Shown one piece after another: positions 7,509-14,990 of a stretch of 52,592 bases of DNA. How positions within the stretch are numbered: position 1 is the first letter of the stretch; every line of letters begins with the position of its first letter. Source of the DNA: Mesorhizobium sp. M00.F.Ca.ET.216.01.1.1 (GTDB taxonomy: Bacteria; Pseudomonadota; Alphaproteobacteria; Rhizobiales; Rhizobiaceae); NCBI RefSeq assembly GCF_004010325.2, contig NZ_SADR02000036.1:1-52592 (forward strand), in the 5' to 3' direction. Below the pieces are notes generated by a model. It saw only the letters and a program-made list of their open reading frames with translations. It was not told where the DNA came from and did not search any database. The position numbers were made by a program, and so were the translations under genes.

Positions 7509-8380
7509 CGCTTCAGCTCCTCGTAGAGGAAATCCGCCACCCGACGGATGCGCACACTGGTGCGCACGTCGCGGTGCATGGCCAGCCACACCGGCAGCAC
7601 CGGCAGCTTGAGATCCGGCAGCACGGTCTCCACCAGCGGATCACGGTCGGCCAGCGGCTCCTGGCCGAAGCCGATGCCGTTTCCCGCCCGCACCGCTTCC
7701 CACACGACGATCTGGTTGTCGGCCCGGAAGCGGAAGGCATTACGGGTCAGCGAAACGCCGAACTGGGCAAAGCCGCGAATGATCTCGTCGCTGCGGTCGA
7801 AGCCGATCAGATCGTGGTCGATAAGATCGCCGGGCCGGTGCGGGCGGCCACGCCGATCGAGGTAGGATCTTGCTGCGCAAGCGCGGAGCGGAATGTCGGT
7901 GACCTTGCGCGCCACCAGCTCGTTCTGTGCCGGCTTGACCATGCGGATGGCGATGTCGGCATCGCGGCGCAAAAGGTTCTCGACTTGGTTCGATGCGACG
8001 ATCTCGACCTCGATGCCGGGTTCCTCGACGCCCAGCCTGGCCGTCATCTGCGGCAGCACATAGGCCGCCACCACTTCACTGGCGGCAATGCGCACCGTGC
8101 CCTCGATTGCCTCGACCGAACCCAGCGCCAGCAGCGAGAAGGCGCTGGCCTGCTCGCTCACCGCCCGGCCGCGTTCATAAAGCGTGCTGCCGGCCTCGGT
8201 CAGCGCATAGCCACGCCGTCCGCGCCGGAACAGCGTGACGCCAAGCACCTGCTCCAGCTCGGCGATATGGCGGCCGAGCGTCGGCTGGCTTGCGGCCAGC
8301 TTGCGCGCGGCAGCCGACAGGCTGCCGGTTTCCGCCACGGTGACAAAACTCTTGATCAGGTTCCAGTCAATGTCTGCCAT
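7466..8380 (-). CDS. LysR-family transcriptional regulator
   Basis: The product is 304 residues. It has the N-terminal winged helix-turn-helix (residues 3-60: SFVTVAETGSLSAAARKL, then QPTLGRHIAELEQ) and a C-terminal type-2 periplasmic-binding-protein effector domain. LysR proteins usually control a divergent gene, here the oxidoreductase at 8475, from the shared 94-base gap. The 3' end overlaps the MFS gene by 43 bases tail to tail, so strong transcription of one could interfere with the other. The effector is unknown. Confidence 0.93.
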   Translation of the reverse strand: MADIDWNLIKSFVTVAETGSLSAAARKLAASQPTLGRHIAELEQVLGVTLFRRGRRGYALTEAGSTLYERGRAVSEQASAFSLLALGSVEAIEGTVRIAASEVVAAYVLPQMTARLGVEEPGIEVEIVASNQVENLLRRDADIAIRMVKPAQNELVARKVTDIPLRACAARSYLDRRGRPHRPGDLIDHDLIGFDRSDEIIRGFAQFGVSLTRNAFRFRADNQIVVWEAVRAGNGIGFGQEPLADRDPLVETVLPDLKLPVLPVWLAMHRDVRTSVRIRRVADFLYEELKRYSAGAASGANSAR

Positions 8381-8385
8381 TCAAA

Positions 8386-8416
8386 ATTGAATAACAGATT
8401 GCCGATTTCAGTCAAT
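8386..8416. promoter_or_regulatory. Possible LysR operator
   Basis: The short gap between the LysR gene and the divergent oxidoreductase contains ATTGA (8386-8390) and its complement TCAAT (8412-8416) around an AT-rich core. It holds several T-N11-A arrangements, the usual loose signature of LysR sites. It is placed to act on both promoters. The match is weak and visual only. Confidence 0.3.
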
Positions 8417-8474
8417 TTCCATTCGTCTGCGATCCGATCATATTCTGGTCGTAACGCAAACACGGAGACGAAAA

Positions 8475-9440
8475 ATGACCAAGATCGCAATTCTGGGCGC
8501 CAATGGCCGGCTCGGCCGTGTGGTAGCCAAGGCCTTCATCGACGCCGGCTACGACGTCCGCACCATCACCCGCAACGGCAAGGTGCCGGCGGAGCTCAAG
8601 GGCGCTATCGCCGTTGCCGGTGACGCGCTCGACCGCGATGCGCTGATCCGCGCCACGCAAGATGTGGACATCATCTTCAACGGCCTCAGCCCGCTCTACA
8701 CCGACTGGAGCAAATGCCTGCCGATGGCCGGAAATGTCATGGCCGCCTGCAGAGCGAACGGCGCGCTGCATCTCTTCCCCGGCACCATCTATAATTACGG
8801 CTCGCCGACGCCCGTCGTGATCACCGAGGATACGCCCTTTCACCCAACGACGGAAAAAGGCCGCATCCGCGTCGCCATGGAAGACCTCTTTCGCCGCGAG
8901 GCCGATGCCGACCGTGTGCGCACCATCATTTTGCGGGCCGGCGATTTCTTTGGCGGCACCGGCAGCGGATCGTGGTTCGATCTGGTCGTCGCCGCCAAGA
9001 TGAACAAGGGCGTCTATACCGCACCCGGACCGGCCGAGCTCCTGCATGAATGGACCTACCTGCCGGACTTCGCCAAGGCCTTCGTCGGACTGGCTGAGAA
9101 TCTCGACAAGCTAGGCACCTACGAGGCACTGAACTTTCCCGGCCATGCCGTCACCGATATGGAGATCAAGGCGGCTGCCGAGAAGGCACTCGGACGCACG
9201 CTGAAGCTGACCTCGATGCCGTGGTGGGTGTTGCGCGCCGGCAGCCCGTTTGTGGCGATGTGGCGCGAGATCGTCTCGATGTCCTATCTCCGCTTCGAGC
9301 CGCACCGGCTTGTTTCCGCCCGGCTTGAAGGCGTCATCGGCACGATCCCGCATACGCCGTTGGACAAGGCTGTCGCCGACGCCCTGAACGACATCGGTAT
9401 CTCGACCGTTGTCGCACCCAGCAGCCGGAAGGCGGCCTGA
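8475..9440 (+). CDS. NAD(P)-dependent epimerase/dehydratase-like (SDR) protein
   Basis: This 321-residue protein has an N-terminal Rossmann fold with the dinucleotide motif ILGANGRLGR (residues 5-14) and an extended-SDR layout (FPGTIYNYGSP around residues 100-110 carries the Tyr). This suggests an NAD(P)-binding oxidoreductase or epimerase of the NmrA/extended-SDR group. The substrate is unknown. It is divergent from a LysR gene that probably regulates it. GGAGACGAAAA precedes the ATG as ribosome-binding site, and a strong terminator follows the stop. Confidence 0.87.
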   Translation: MTKIAILGANGRLGRVVAKAFIDAGYDVRTITRNGKVPAELKGAIAVAGDALDRDALIRATQDVDIIFNGLSPLYTDWSKCLPMAGNVMAACRANGALHLFPGTIYNYGSPTPVVITEDTPFHPTTEKGRIRVAMEDLFRREADADRVRTIILRAGDFFGGTGSGSWFDLVVAAKMNKGVYTAPGPAELLHEWTYLPDFAKAFVGLAENLDKLGTYEALNFPGHAVTDMEIKAAAEKALGRTLKLTSMPWWVLRAGSPFVAMWREIVSMSYLRFEPHRLVSARLEGVIGTIPHTPLDKAVADALNDIGISTVVAPSSRKAA

Positions 9441-9460
9441 CAGAACCTGATTAAGAAAGG

Positions 9461-9492
9461 CAGCGGGCGTCCGATGGGCGCTCGCTGTTTTT
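9461..9492 (+). terminator. Rho-independent terminator after the SDR gene
   Basis: A 12-base-pair stem (CAGCGGGCGTCC at 9461-9472 with GGGCGCTCGCTG at 9476-9487, allowing two G-U pairs) with a GAT loop is followed by TTTTT. It starts 20 bases after the stop codon of the oxidoreductase gene and faces the 3' end of the DUF3309 gene. Confidence 0.8.
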
Positions 9493-9509
9493 GCATTGCA
9501 TAGATTGGG

Positions 9510-9668
9510 TCAGATCCTGCCCATCAACACCAGCACCAGCAGCACGACCAGGATGACGCCGACGATACCGGAAGGGCCATAGCCCCACGCGCGCGAATGC
9601 GGCCATGCCGGCACCGCGCCGATCAGGATGAGGATCAGAATGATGACGAGAATGGTGCTTAGCGTCAT
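9510..9668 (-). CDS. DUF3309 small membrane peptide
   Basis: This 52-residue peptide begins MTLSTILVIILILILIGAVP and ends LLVLVLMGRI. Two hydrophobic segments (about residues 5-20 and 35-50) flank a short loop WPHSRAWGYGPSG. This is the DUF3309 pattern, a short inner-membrane protein of unknown function that is frequent in rhizobia and other proteobacteria. It appears to be a single-gene unit between the SDR gene and the efflux operon. Confidence 0.88.
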   Translation of the reverse strand: MTLSTILVIILILILIGAVPAWPHSRAWGYGPSGIVGVILVVLLVLVLMGRI

Positions 9669-9786
9669 GAAAGATCCCCGCTATGAGGTGCTCCTATACC
9701 AGCACAATGCAGAAGGCCGCCCGGTTGTTCCCAGACGGCCTCTTTGCGCGTTCCACTGGACGCACGGTGCTCCAAGCAAAGTCAAT

Positions 9787-12700
9787 CTATTCGGCCGCCT
9801 TCGGGAAGGCAATCGCCGGTTCGGCGTCCAGAGCCGGTGCCGGAGCCTCCGACGAGACCTTGCCGCGCCGCAACAGCCGGCTGAGCCAGCCGCGCCGTGC
9901 GCCGGCCTTGACCTTGGCTCGGGTGAAGACCATCAGCATCGACGGCGTCACCACCAGTGTCAGCACGGTTGCGAAGGACAGGCCGAAGACGATCGCCGAG
10001 GACAGCGAAATCCACCATTGTGTCGACGGCGCGTTGATCGTCGTCTCGTGATGGAAGATTTCGAGGCCGAGGCCGAAGGCGATCGGCAGCACACCGAGGA
10101 TCGCCGACACTGCCGTCAGCACTACGGGACGGGCGCGTTCGCGGCAGGTCTGCAGAACTGCCTCGACCTTGTCCCAGCCCTCTTCGCGCAGCCGGTCATA
10201 GGTATCAATCAGCACGATGTTGTTGTTCACCACCACGCCGGCCAGCGCGATGACGCCGATGCCGGACATGACGATGCCGAATGCCTCGCCTGTCAGCAGA
10301 AGCCCCAGGAACACGCCGATCGTCGCCATGACCACGCAGGACAGCACCAGCCAGACGCTGGTGAACTTGTTGAACTGCGCCAGGAGCACAAGGAAGATCA
10401 GGAAGATCGCCGCGCCGAAAGCCTTGCTGAGGAAGGCGCTGGCCTCGGCGCTGTCCTCGTTCGAACCGGCCAGCTTCCAGCGTATGCCACTGCCCAGATC
10501 CATGTCGGCGACAGCCTGGGTGACCTGCTGCTGGACAGCCGCGACCTGGGCGCCGGCGGCGACGTTGGCCTGGACGACCACTGTGCGCGCGCCGTCGATG
10601 CGGTTGAGGATGCCGACCGTCGGCTCGGGCTTGCGCACGACGAAGTTCGAGATCGGCACCGAGCCTTGCGAGGTCTGCACCCGGAGTTCGTCGAGCGTCG
10701 ACAGCGTCCGCCGGTTCTCGGGCAGGCGCAGCCTGATGTCGACGGCATCGTCGGCGCCGGCGGGTCGGTATTCGCTGAGCTTCAGCCCGTTCGTCACCAG
10801 TTGCACAACGGTTCCGACCGAGGTCGGGCTGATGCCGTATTGTGCCGCCTTGGCGCGATCGACCTCGAGTGCCCAGTCGACGCCGGGCGGCGGCAGGCCG
10901 TCGGAAATGTCGATGACACCCGGCACCTCGGCAATCCGAGCTGCCACTGCGCGGGCCTTGTCGTCGAGGCCTTTGGGATCGACGGCCGAAAGCCTGATCT
11001 GGATCGGCTTGCCGGTGGGCGGGCCGGCTTCCGGCACGCGGACCTCGACATCGACGCCGGGAATGCCGGCCATGACGCCGCGCAATTGGTCGAGGATCTG
11101 GTTCGCCGACTTGCGTTCGCGCCAATCGACGAACTCGTACTGGATCACGCCGACCACGTCTTCCGGGATATCCTGGCCGCCGCCTTGCGTCTTGCCGACG
11201 CGGGTATAGACCGATTTCACGCCCGGCCAGCCGAGAAGCCGGTCTTCCGCCGCCTTCGTGGCAAGGTCCATTTCGGCGAGCGAAAGGTTGCCGCGGGCGT
11301 GCACGTAAAGCAGGCCGTAGTCCGGCTCGACATTCGGGAAGAACTCGACTCCAGCGCCGAATTTTGAATAGGCGTAGCCGACGCCGAACAGCAGCGCGAC
11401 GGTGAGCACAAGCACGGTGACCGGAAACCGCACCGCCTGCTTGACCACGGCCATGTACCAGCCGTCGCGATTGTCATCCTCGTGGTGAGGCGGCGCCTTG
11501 GCGAAAATGGCGCCCAGCGTCGGCGCAAAGACCAGCGCGTAGAGCATCGAGGCCGAGAGCGTGACGATCAGCGTTATCGGCATGTATTTCATGAAGTCGC
11601 CGATGATGCCTGGCCAAAACAGCAGCGGCGAAAAGGCAGCGATGCGCGTCATCGTCGCGGCGATGACCGGGCCGGCCATGCGCCTGGCGGCCAGCGCGAA
11701 AGCTTCCTCCTTCGGCATGCCTTCGCTCATCCGCCGTTCGGCGAATTCGGTGACGATGATGGCGTCGTCGACCAGCATGCCGACCGCCAGGATGAGGCTG
11801 AACAGCACGATCATGTTGATCGTGTAGCCCATCATCGCCAGCAGCAGGATGCCGATCAGGAAGGACGACGGGATGGCCAGTCCGATCAGCAGCGATGCAC
11901 GGCCCGACAGCGCGTAGAGAATGACGATGAACACCAGGATGACGGCGATCATGACATGGTTCTGCAGATCGCCGAGCAGCTGGTTGACGAACACCGACTT
12001 GTCCTGCGTGTAGGTGACGTGCATGCCTTCCGGCATGGACTTGACGAAGGCGTCGGACACCTCCCTGACCTTGGAGATGGTGTCGATGAGGTTGGAGCCG
12101 ATGCGCTTCTTCACCTCGATGGCGATCGCCGGCTTGCCGTCGAGGCGGGTCACCGTCTCGGCGTCCTTGAAGGTGGAGCGAATGGTGGCGATGTCCTTGG
12201 CCTGCACCACGGCATTGGGCGTGGCGACGATCGGCAGGCTGGCAACGTCCTCCGGCGTCTCGATCAGAGACGGCACCTTGACGGCATATTTGCCTTCCGA
12301 GCCTTCGATGTTGCCGGCAGCGACGAGGCTATTGGAGGCGGCGACGCCCTGCATCATCTGGTCAAGCTGCAGCCCATAGGACGACAGCTTCATCGGGTCG
12401 ACAACGACTTCGACGAGGTCGTCGCGGGCACCTTGCAGCGAGCCTTCCAGCACACCAGGCACTTCCTCGATCCGGTCGCGCAATTCGCGCGCCGCCGCCG
12501 TCAGCACGCGCTCGGGCACTTCACCCGACAGCGTCACCACTAGGACAGGAAATTCGGAGACGTTGACCTCGGTGACGGTCGGCTCCTCGGCCGCCTGCGG
12601 CAGGTCGGCCTTGCCGTCCTGCACCTTGCTGCGCGTGTCCTGCAGCGCCGTCGCCAGGTTCGTCTGTGGCTGGAACTCGACCAGCACGTAGCCGCCGCCC

Positions 12701-12957
12701 TGGAAGGCGGCCGAACGCATTTCCTTGAGGCCTTTCAGGCTTTTCAGCTTGGCTTCCATCGGCCGCAGCAGAAGGCGCTCCGAATCCTCCGGCGAAATGC
12801 CTTGATAGACCAGGCTGACATACATCATCGGGATCGGAACGTCGGGTTCCGCTTCCTTCGGTGTCGACTGATAGGCGACCGCACCCGCAAGGATGAGGAA
12901 GACCAGGACCGAAATGGTCAGGCGGGCGTTGTGGATTGCAAGTCTGACGATATCCAT
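9787..12957 (-). CDS. RND-family efflux permease
   Basis: This 1056-residue inner-membrane pump is of the AcrB-like hydrophobe/amphiphile RND family, which uses proton influx to expel compounds. It has an N-terminal transmembrane helix (about residues 12-30), a large periplasmic loop, a helix bundle with the proton-relay pair Asp397-Asp398 in AVGMLVDDAIIV, a second periplasmic loop and a second helix bundle, then a basic tail. Length and duplicated architecture are typical. It sits 80 bases downstream of its adaptor gene on the same strand. No TolC-like outer-membrane gene is nearby, so it probably borrows one. The substrate is unknown. Confidence 0.95.
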   Translation of the reverse strand: MDIVRLAIHNARLTISVLVFLILAGAVAYQSTPKEAEPDVPIPMMYVSLVYQGISPEDSERLLLRPMEAKLKSLKGLKEMRSAAFQGGGYVLVEFQPQTNLATALQDTRSKVQDGKADLPQAAEEPTVTEVNVSEFPVLVVTLSGEVPERVLTAAARELRDRIEEVPGVLEGSLQGARDDLVEVVVDPMKLSSYGLQLDQMMQGVAASNSLVAAGNIEGSEGKYAVKVPSLIETPEDVASLPIVATPNAVVQAKDIATIRSTFKDAETVTRLDGKPAIAIEVKKRIGSNLIDTISKVREVSDAFVKSMPEGMHVTYTQDKSVFVNQLLGDLQNHVMIAVILVFIVILYALSGRASLLIGLAIPSSFLIGILLLAMMGYTINMIVLFSLILAVGMLVDDAIIVTEFAERRMSEGMPKEEAFALAARRMAGPVIAATMTRIAAFSPLLFWPGIIGDFMKYMPITLIVTLSASMLYALVFAPTLGAIFAKAPPHHEDDNRDGWYMAVVKQAVRFPVTVLVLTVALLFGVGYAYSKFGAGVEFFPNVEPDYGLLYVHARGNLSLAEMDLATKAAEDRLLGWPGVKSVYTRVGKTQGGGQDIPEDVVGVIQYEFVDWRERKSANQILDQLRGVMAGIPGVDVEVRVPEAGPPTGKPIQIRLSAVDPKGLDDKARAVAARIAEVPGVIDISDGLPPPGVDWALEVDRAKAAQYGISPTSVGTVVQLVTNGLKLSEYRPAGADDAVDIRLRLPENRRTLSTLDELRVQTSQGSVPISNFVVRKPEPTVGILNRIDGARTVVVQANVAAGAQVAAVQQQVTQAVADMDLGSGIRWKLAGSNEDSAEASAFLSKAFGAAIFLIFLVLLAQFNKFTSVWLVLSCVVMATIGVFLGLLLTGEAFGIVMSGIGVIALAGVVVNNNIVLIDTYDRLREEGWDKVEAVLQTCRERARPVVLTAVSAILGVLPIAFGLGLEIFHHETTINAPSTQWWISLSSAIVFGLSFATVLTLVVTPSMLMVFTRAKVKAGARRGWLSRLLRRGKVSSEAPAPALDAEPAIAFPKAAE

Positions 12958-13037
12958 GACTGATGCCTGCTGTTAACCTCGGGGCTGCACAGCAGCCGAT
13001 TTCCGTCACTCAAGGGATATCCCCTCCACAAGCCGGG

Positions 13038-14213
13038 CTATTGCGTCCCGGCCGTTGCTTCGTCCAACAACTTCTTGATCGTCGCCTGGTCGGCTTCGAC
13101 CGGGTTGACCACTTCGCCTTCCTTCACCAGCTCCTGGCCAGCGACGATGACGCGCGCGTCGGCCGGGATGCCGCCAAGCACCAGGCCCGTCGGCGTGTCG
13201 TCGACCAGGTCGATCGGGAAGAACACGACCTTCTTGTCCTTGTCGACGGCGCGGATGCCGAGATCTCCCTTGTCGCCGAGCGTCACCACTGAGCGCGGCA
13301 GCATGACGGCGTCGGTCGGCAGTGCGCTGAGTGCGATTTCCGCCGTCATGCCGGCCGGGATGGTGCCCTCCGGATTGGGGATCGCGACCTCGACGCGGAA
13401 GGTGCGGGTCATGGATGACGCGTCGCGGCTGATGTAGCGCACGGTGCCCTTGACCGTCTGGTCATTGACCAGGCGCACATTGGCCTCGTCGCCGATCTTG
13501 ATGTAGCGCAGGTCGCGCTCGCTGACTTCACCCCTGGCGATCACCGGGTCGAGGCTGAGGATGGTTGCCACCTCGCCGCCCTGCATCACGGAGCTGCCGA
13601 GTTCCACCGGCACCCGGTCGATGACGCCGTCGAAGGGCGCCTTGACTTCGTTGCGGTCAAGCTCGGCTTGCGCCGTCTCCAACAGGGACTGCGCCGAGGT
13701 CAAATTCGAGCGTGCGGTATCGAGCTGCAGCTTGGGCAGGTTGCCGGTCCGCGCCAGCCGCTGTGCGGCATCCAGCTCGGCCTGGCGCTGAACCAGGAGC
13801 TGCTTGGCGTTGCTGACAGCCGAAAGCTTTTCCTCGGCGGCAAGCATCAGCACGAGATCGCCGGTCTTGACGTGCTGTCCCTGCTTGACCGGCAGCTTGT
13901 CGATGACGCCGGCGACGCGTGTCGCCAGGACCGCGCGCTTGTCGGCTTCGGTCAGCCCGGAAATACGGATGGCGCGGGCAAAGGTGCGCCGCGGCGGCGC
14001 CACCACCGCGACGGTACGCGGGGTTGCCTTGGGCTGCTCGGCTTCGGCAGGCTTTGGCTTGCCGGCGTCAGCCGTTTTGGGCTGCTCGGCTGCCTTCGCC
14101 TTGCTGTCGGCGGATGCACTGCCGACGGACGAGAACACGCCTGTTCCAATCCAGGCGGCGAACCCGATAAGCACAACCACGGCTGCAAGCTTGTGAAACT
14201 TGAATTTCGGCAT
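13038..14213 (-). CDS. RND efflux periplasmic adaptor (membrane-fusion protein)
   Basis: The product is 391 residues with an N-terminal membrane anchor (about residues 9-27), a Lys/Pro/Ala-rich linker (30-65), a lipoyl-like half (VAGVIDKLPVKQGQHVKTGD), a coiled-coil hairpin (about 120-175, AKQLLVQRQAELDAAQRLA), the second lipoyl half (VKAPFDGVIDRVPVELGS) and a beta-barrel domain. This is the standard order for HlyD/AcrA-type adaptors that link the RND pump to an outer-membrane channel. It is the first gene of a two-gene operon with the pump. No dedicated regulator is adjacent. Confidence 0.94.
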   Translation of the reverse strand: MPKFKFHKLAAVVVLIGFAAWIGTGVFSSVGSASADSKAKAAEQPKTADAGKPKPAEAEQPKATPRTVAVVAPPRRTFARAIRISGLTEADKRAVLATRVAGVIDKLPVKQGQHVKTGDLVLMLAAEEKLSAVSNAKQLLVQRQAELDAAQRLARTGNLPKLQLDTARSNLTSAQSLLETAQAELDRNEVKAPFDGVIDRVPVELGSSVMQGGEVATILSLDPVIARGEVSERDLRYIKIGDEANVRLVNDQTVKGTVRYISRDASSMTRTFRVEVAIPNPEGTIPAGMTAEIALSALPTDAVMLPRSVVTLGDKGDLGIRAVDKDKKVVFFPIDLVDDTPTGLVLGGIPADARVIVAGQELVKEGEVVNPVEADQATIKKLLDEATAGTQ

Positions 14214-14371
14214 CGTCGTTTTCCACTGCGCGGGGTTCGGCCAGGCCGCGTCTTCTACTCGGGCGCGTCGCCGATATGGGTGCGCGCTAGGCCGTGCTCA
14301 AATTGCCGTGATCGGCGAAGCGCGCTTGTACATCAAAGTTGCATCGCAATATAGTCAGAAAAGTTGATAGG

Positions 14372-14990
14372 TTATTGCGTTGCTGGACAAGATATCCCTG
14401 CCGCCATCCACCTCTCGATTACCTGATACGCCTCCGGCGCCAGCTCACGGTCCGCTCCTGGCGCCCAGCCCAGCCGACCAGCCGGTCGTCGCGGACATGC
14501 AGCGCGACATCTTGCAAGCAGCGACCGCCCGCGGGCGGCTCCTTGATCTGGACGCAGATTTCCGTCGGGGATTTGTCGAACCAGGTCATCTCCGACGGCA
14601 CAAGGCGCCGGTTCTCGGCGCCGGGTGGCCCATCTATTGCATTGCAATTGCTGGATAAATTGCAAGGCGTGCAGCGCAGGCCCGGATTGCCTAAGCCAGC
14701 CGTCCGCGCCGCGCTGGACGTTGAAGTCATGAACGCGCGTGCCACCGCAATGCGCGCCGGACCAGCGGCCGGCGTCCGCGACATGACAGCCGGCGCAGCA
14801 AGGATGCGAGAGCACCGCATAAACCCTGTCCAATTCGGCCAGACCTCTGCGGCCTCGACCGCCACCGGCGCCGGCGCCCGGCTTTCTTGTGCGGTTGCGA
14901 AAGGCCTAGCCGAAACCAGAATGGCAGCAGGCGTCAGCATGATAAGAAATTTTTTCTCAATAGGGTCGTCGTGATCAAAAATTTTTTCAC
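14372..14990 (-). pseudogene. Frameshifted c-type cytochrome gene, partner of the molybdoenzyme
   Basis: Protein-like sequence continues for about 200 codons but switches frame at least three times. The order is a signal-like segment (MLTPAAILVSARPFATAQ), then VYAVLSHPCCAGCH with a CxxCH haem motif, then GLGNPGLRCTPCN, then WAPGADRELAPEAYQVIERW to a stop at 14372. Each switch can be explained by a single-base indel (near 14835, 14695 and 14480). The second motif reads CTPCN, so the haem-ligand His expected of a second CxxCH is lost. The content fits the small cytochrome often found beside isoquinoline 1-oxidoreductase-like enzymes. The likely original start is a GTG at 14990 overlapping the upstream stop. 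Sequencing error is not fully excluded. Confidence 0.75.

Noticed and set aside
6368..8623. Very long open frame on the plus strand across the MFS gene and the complement of the LysR gene (about 750 codons)
   Set aside because: It lies out of frame within two well-supported genes. Its composition is Arg/His-rich as expected for a shadow frame in high-GC DNA, and it shows no recognisable domain.
9628..11367. Open frame of nearly 580 codons opposite the RND pump gene
   Set aside because: It is antisense to a confident pump gene, rich in His, Asp and Arg, and lacks any domain pattern.
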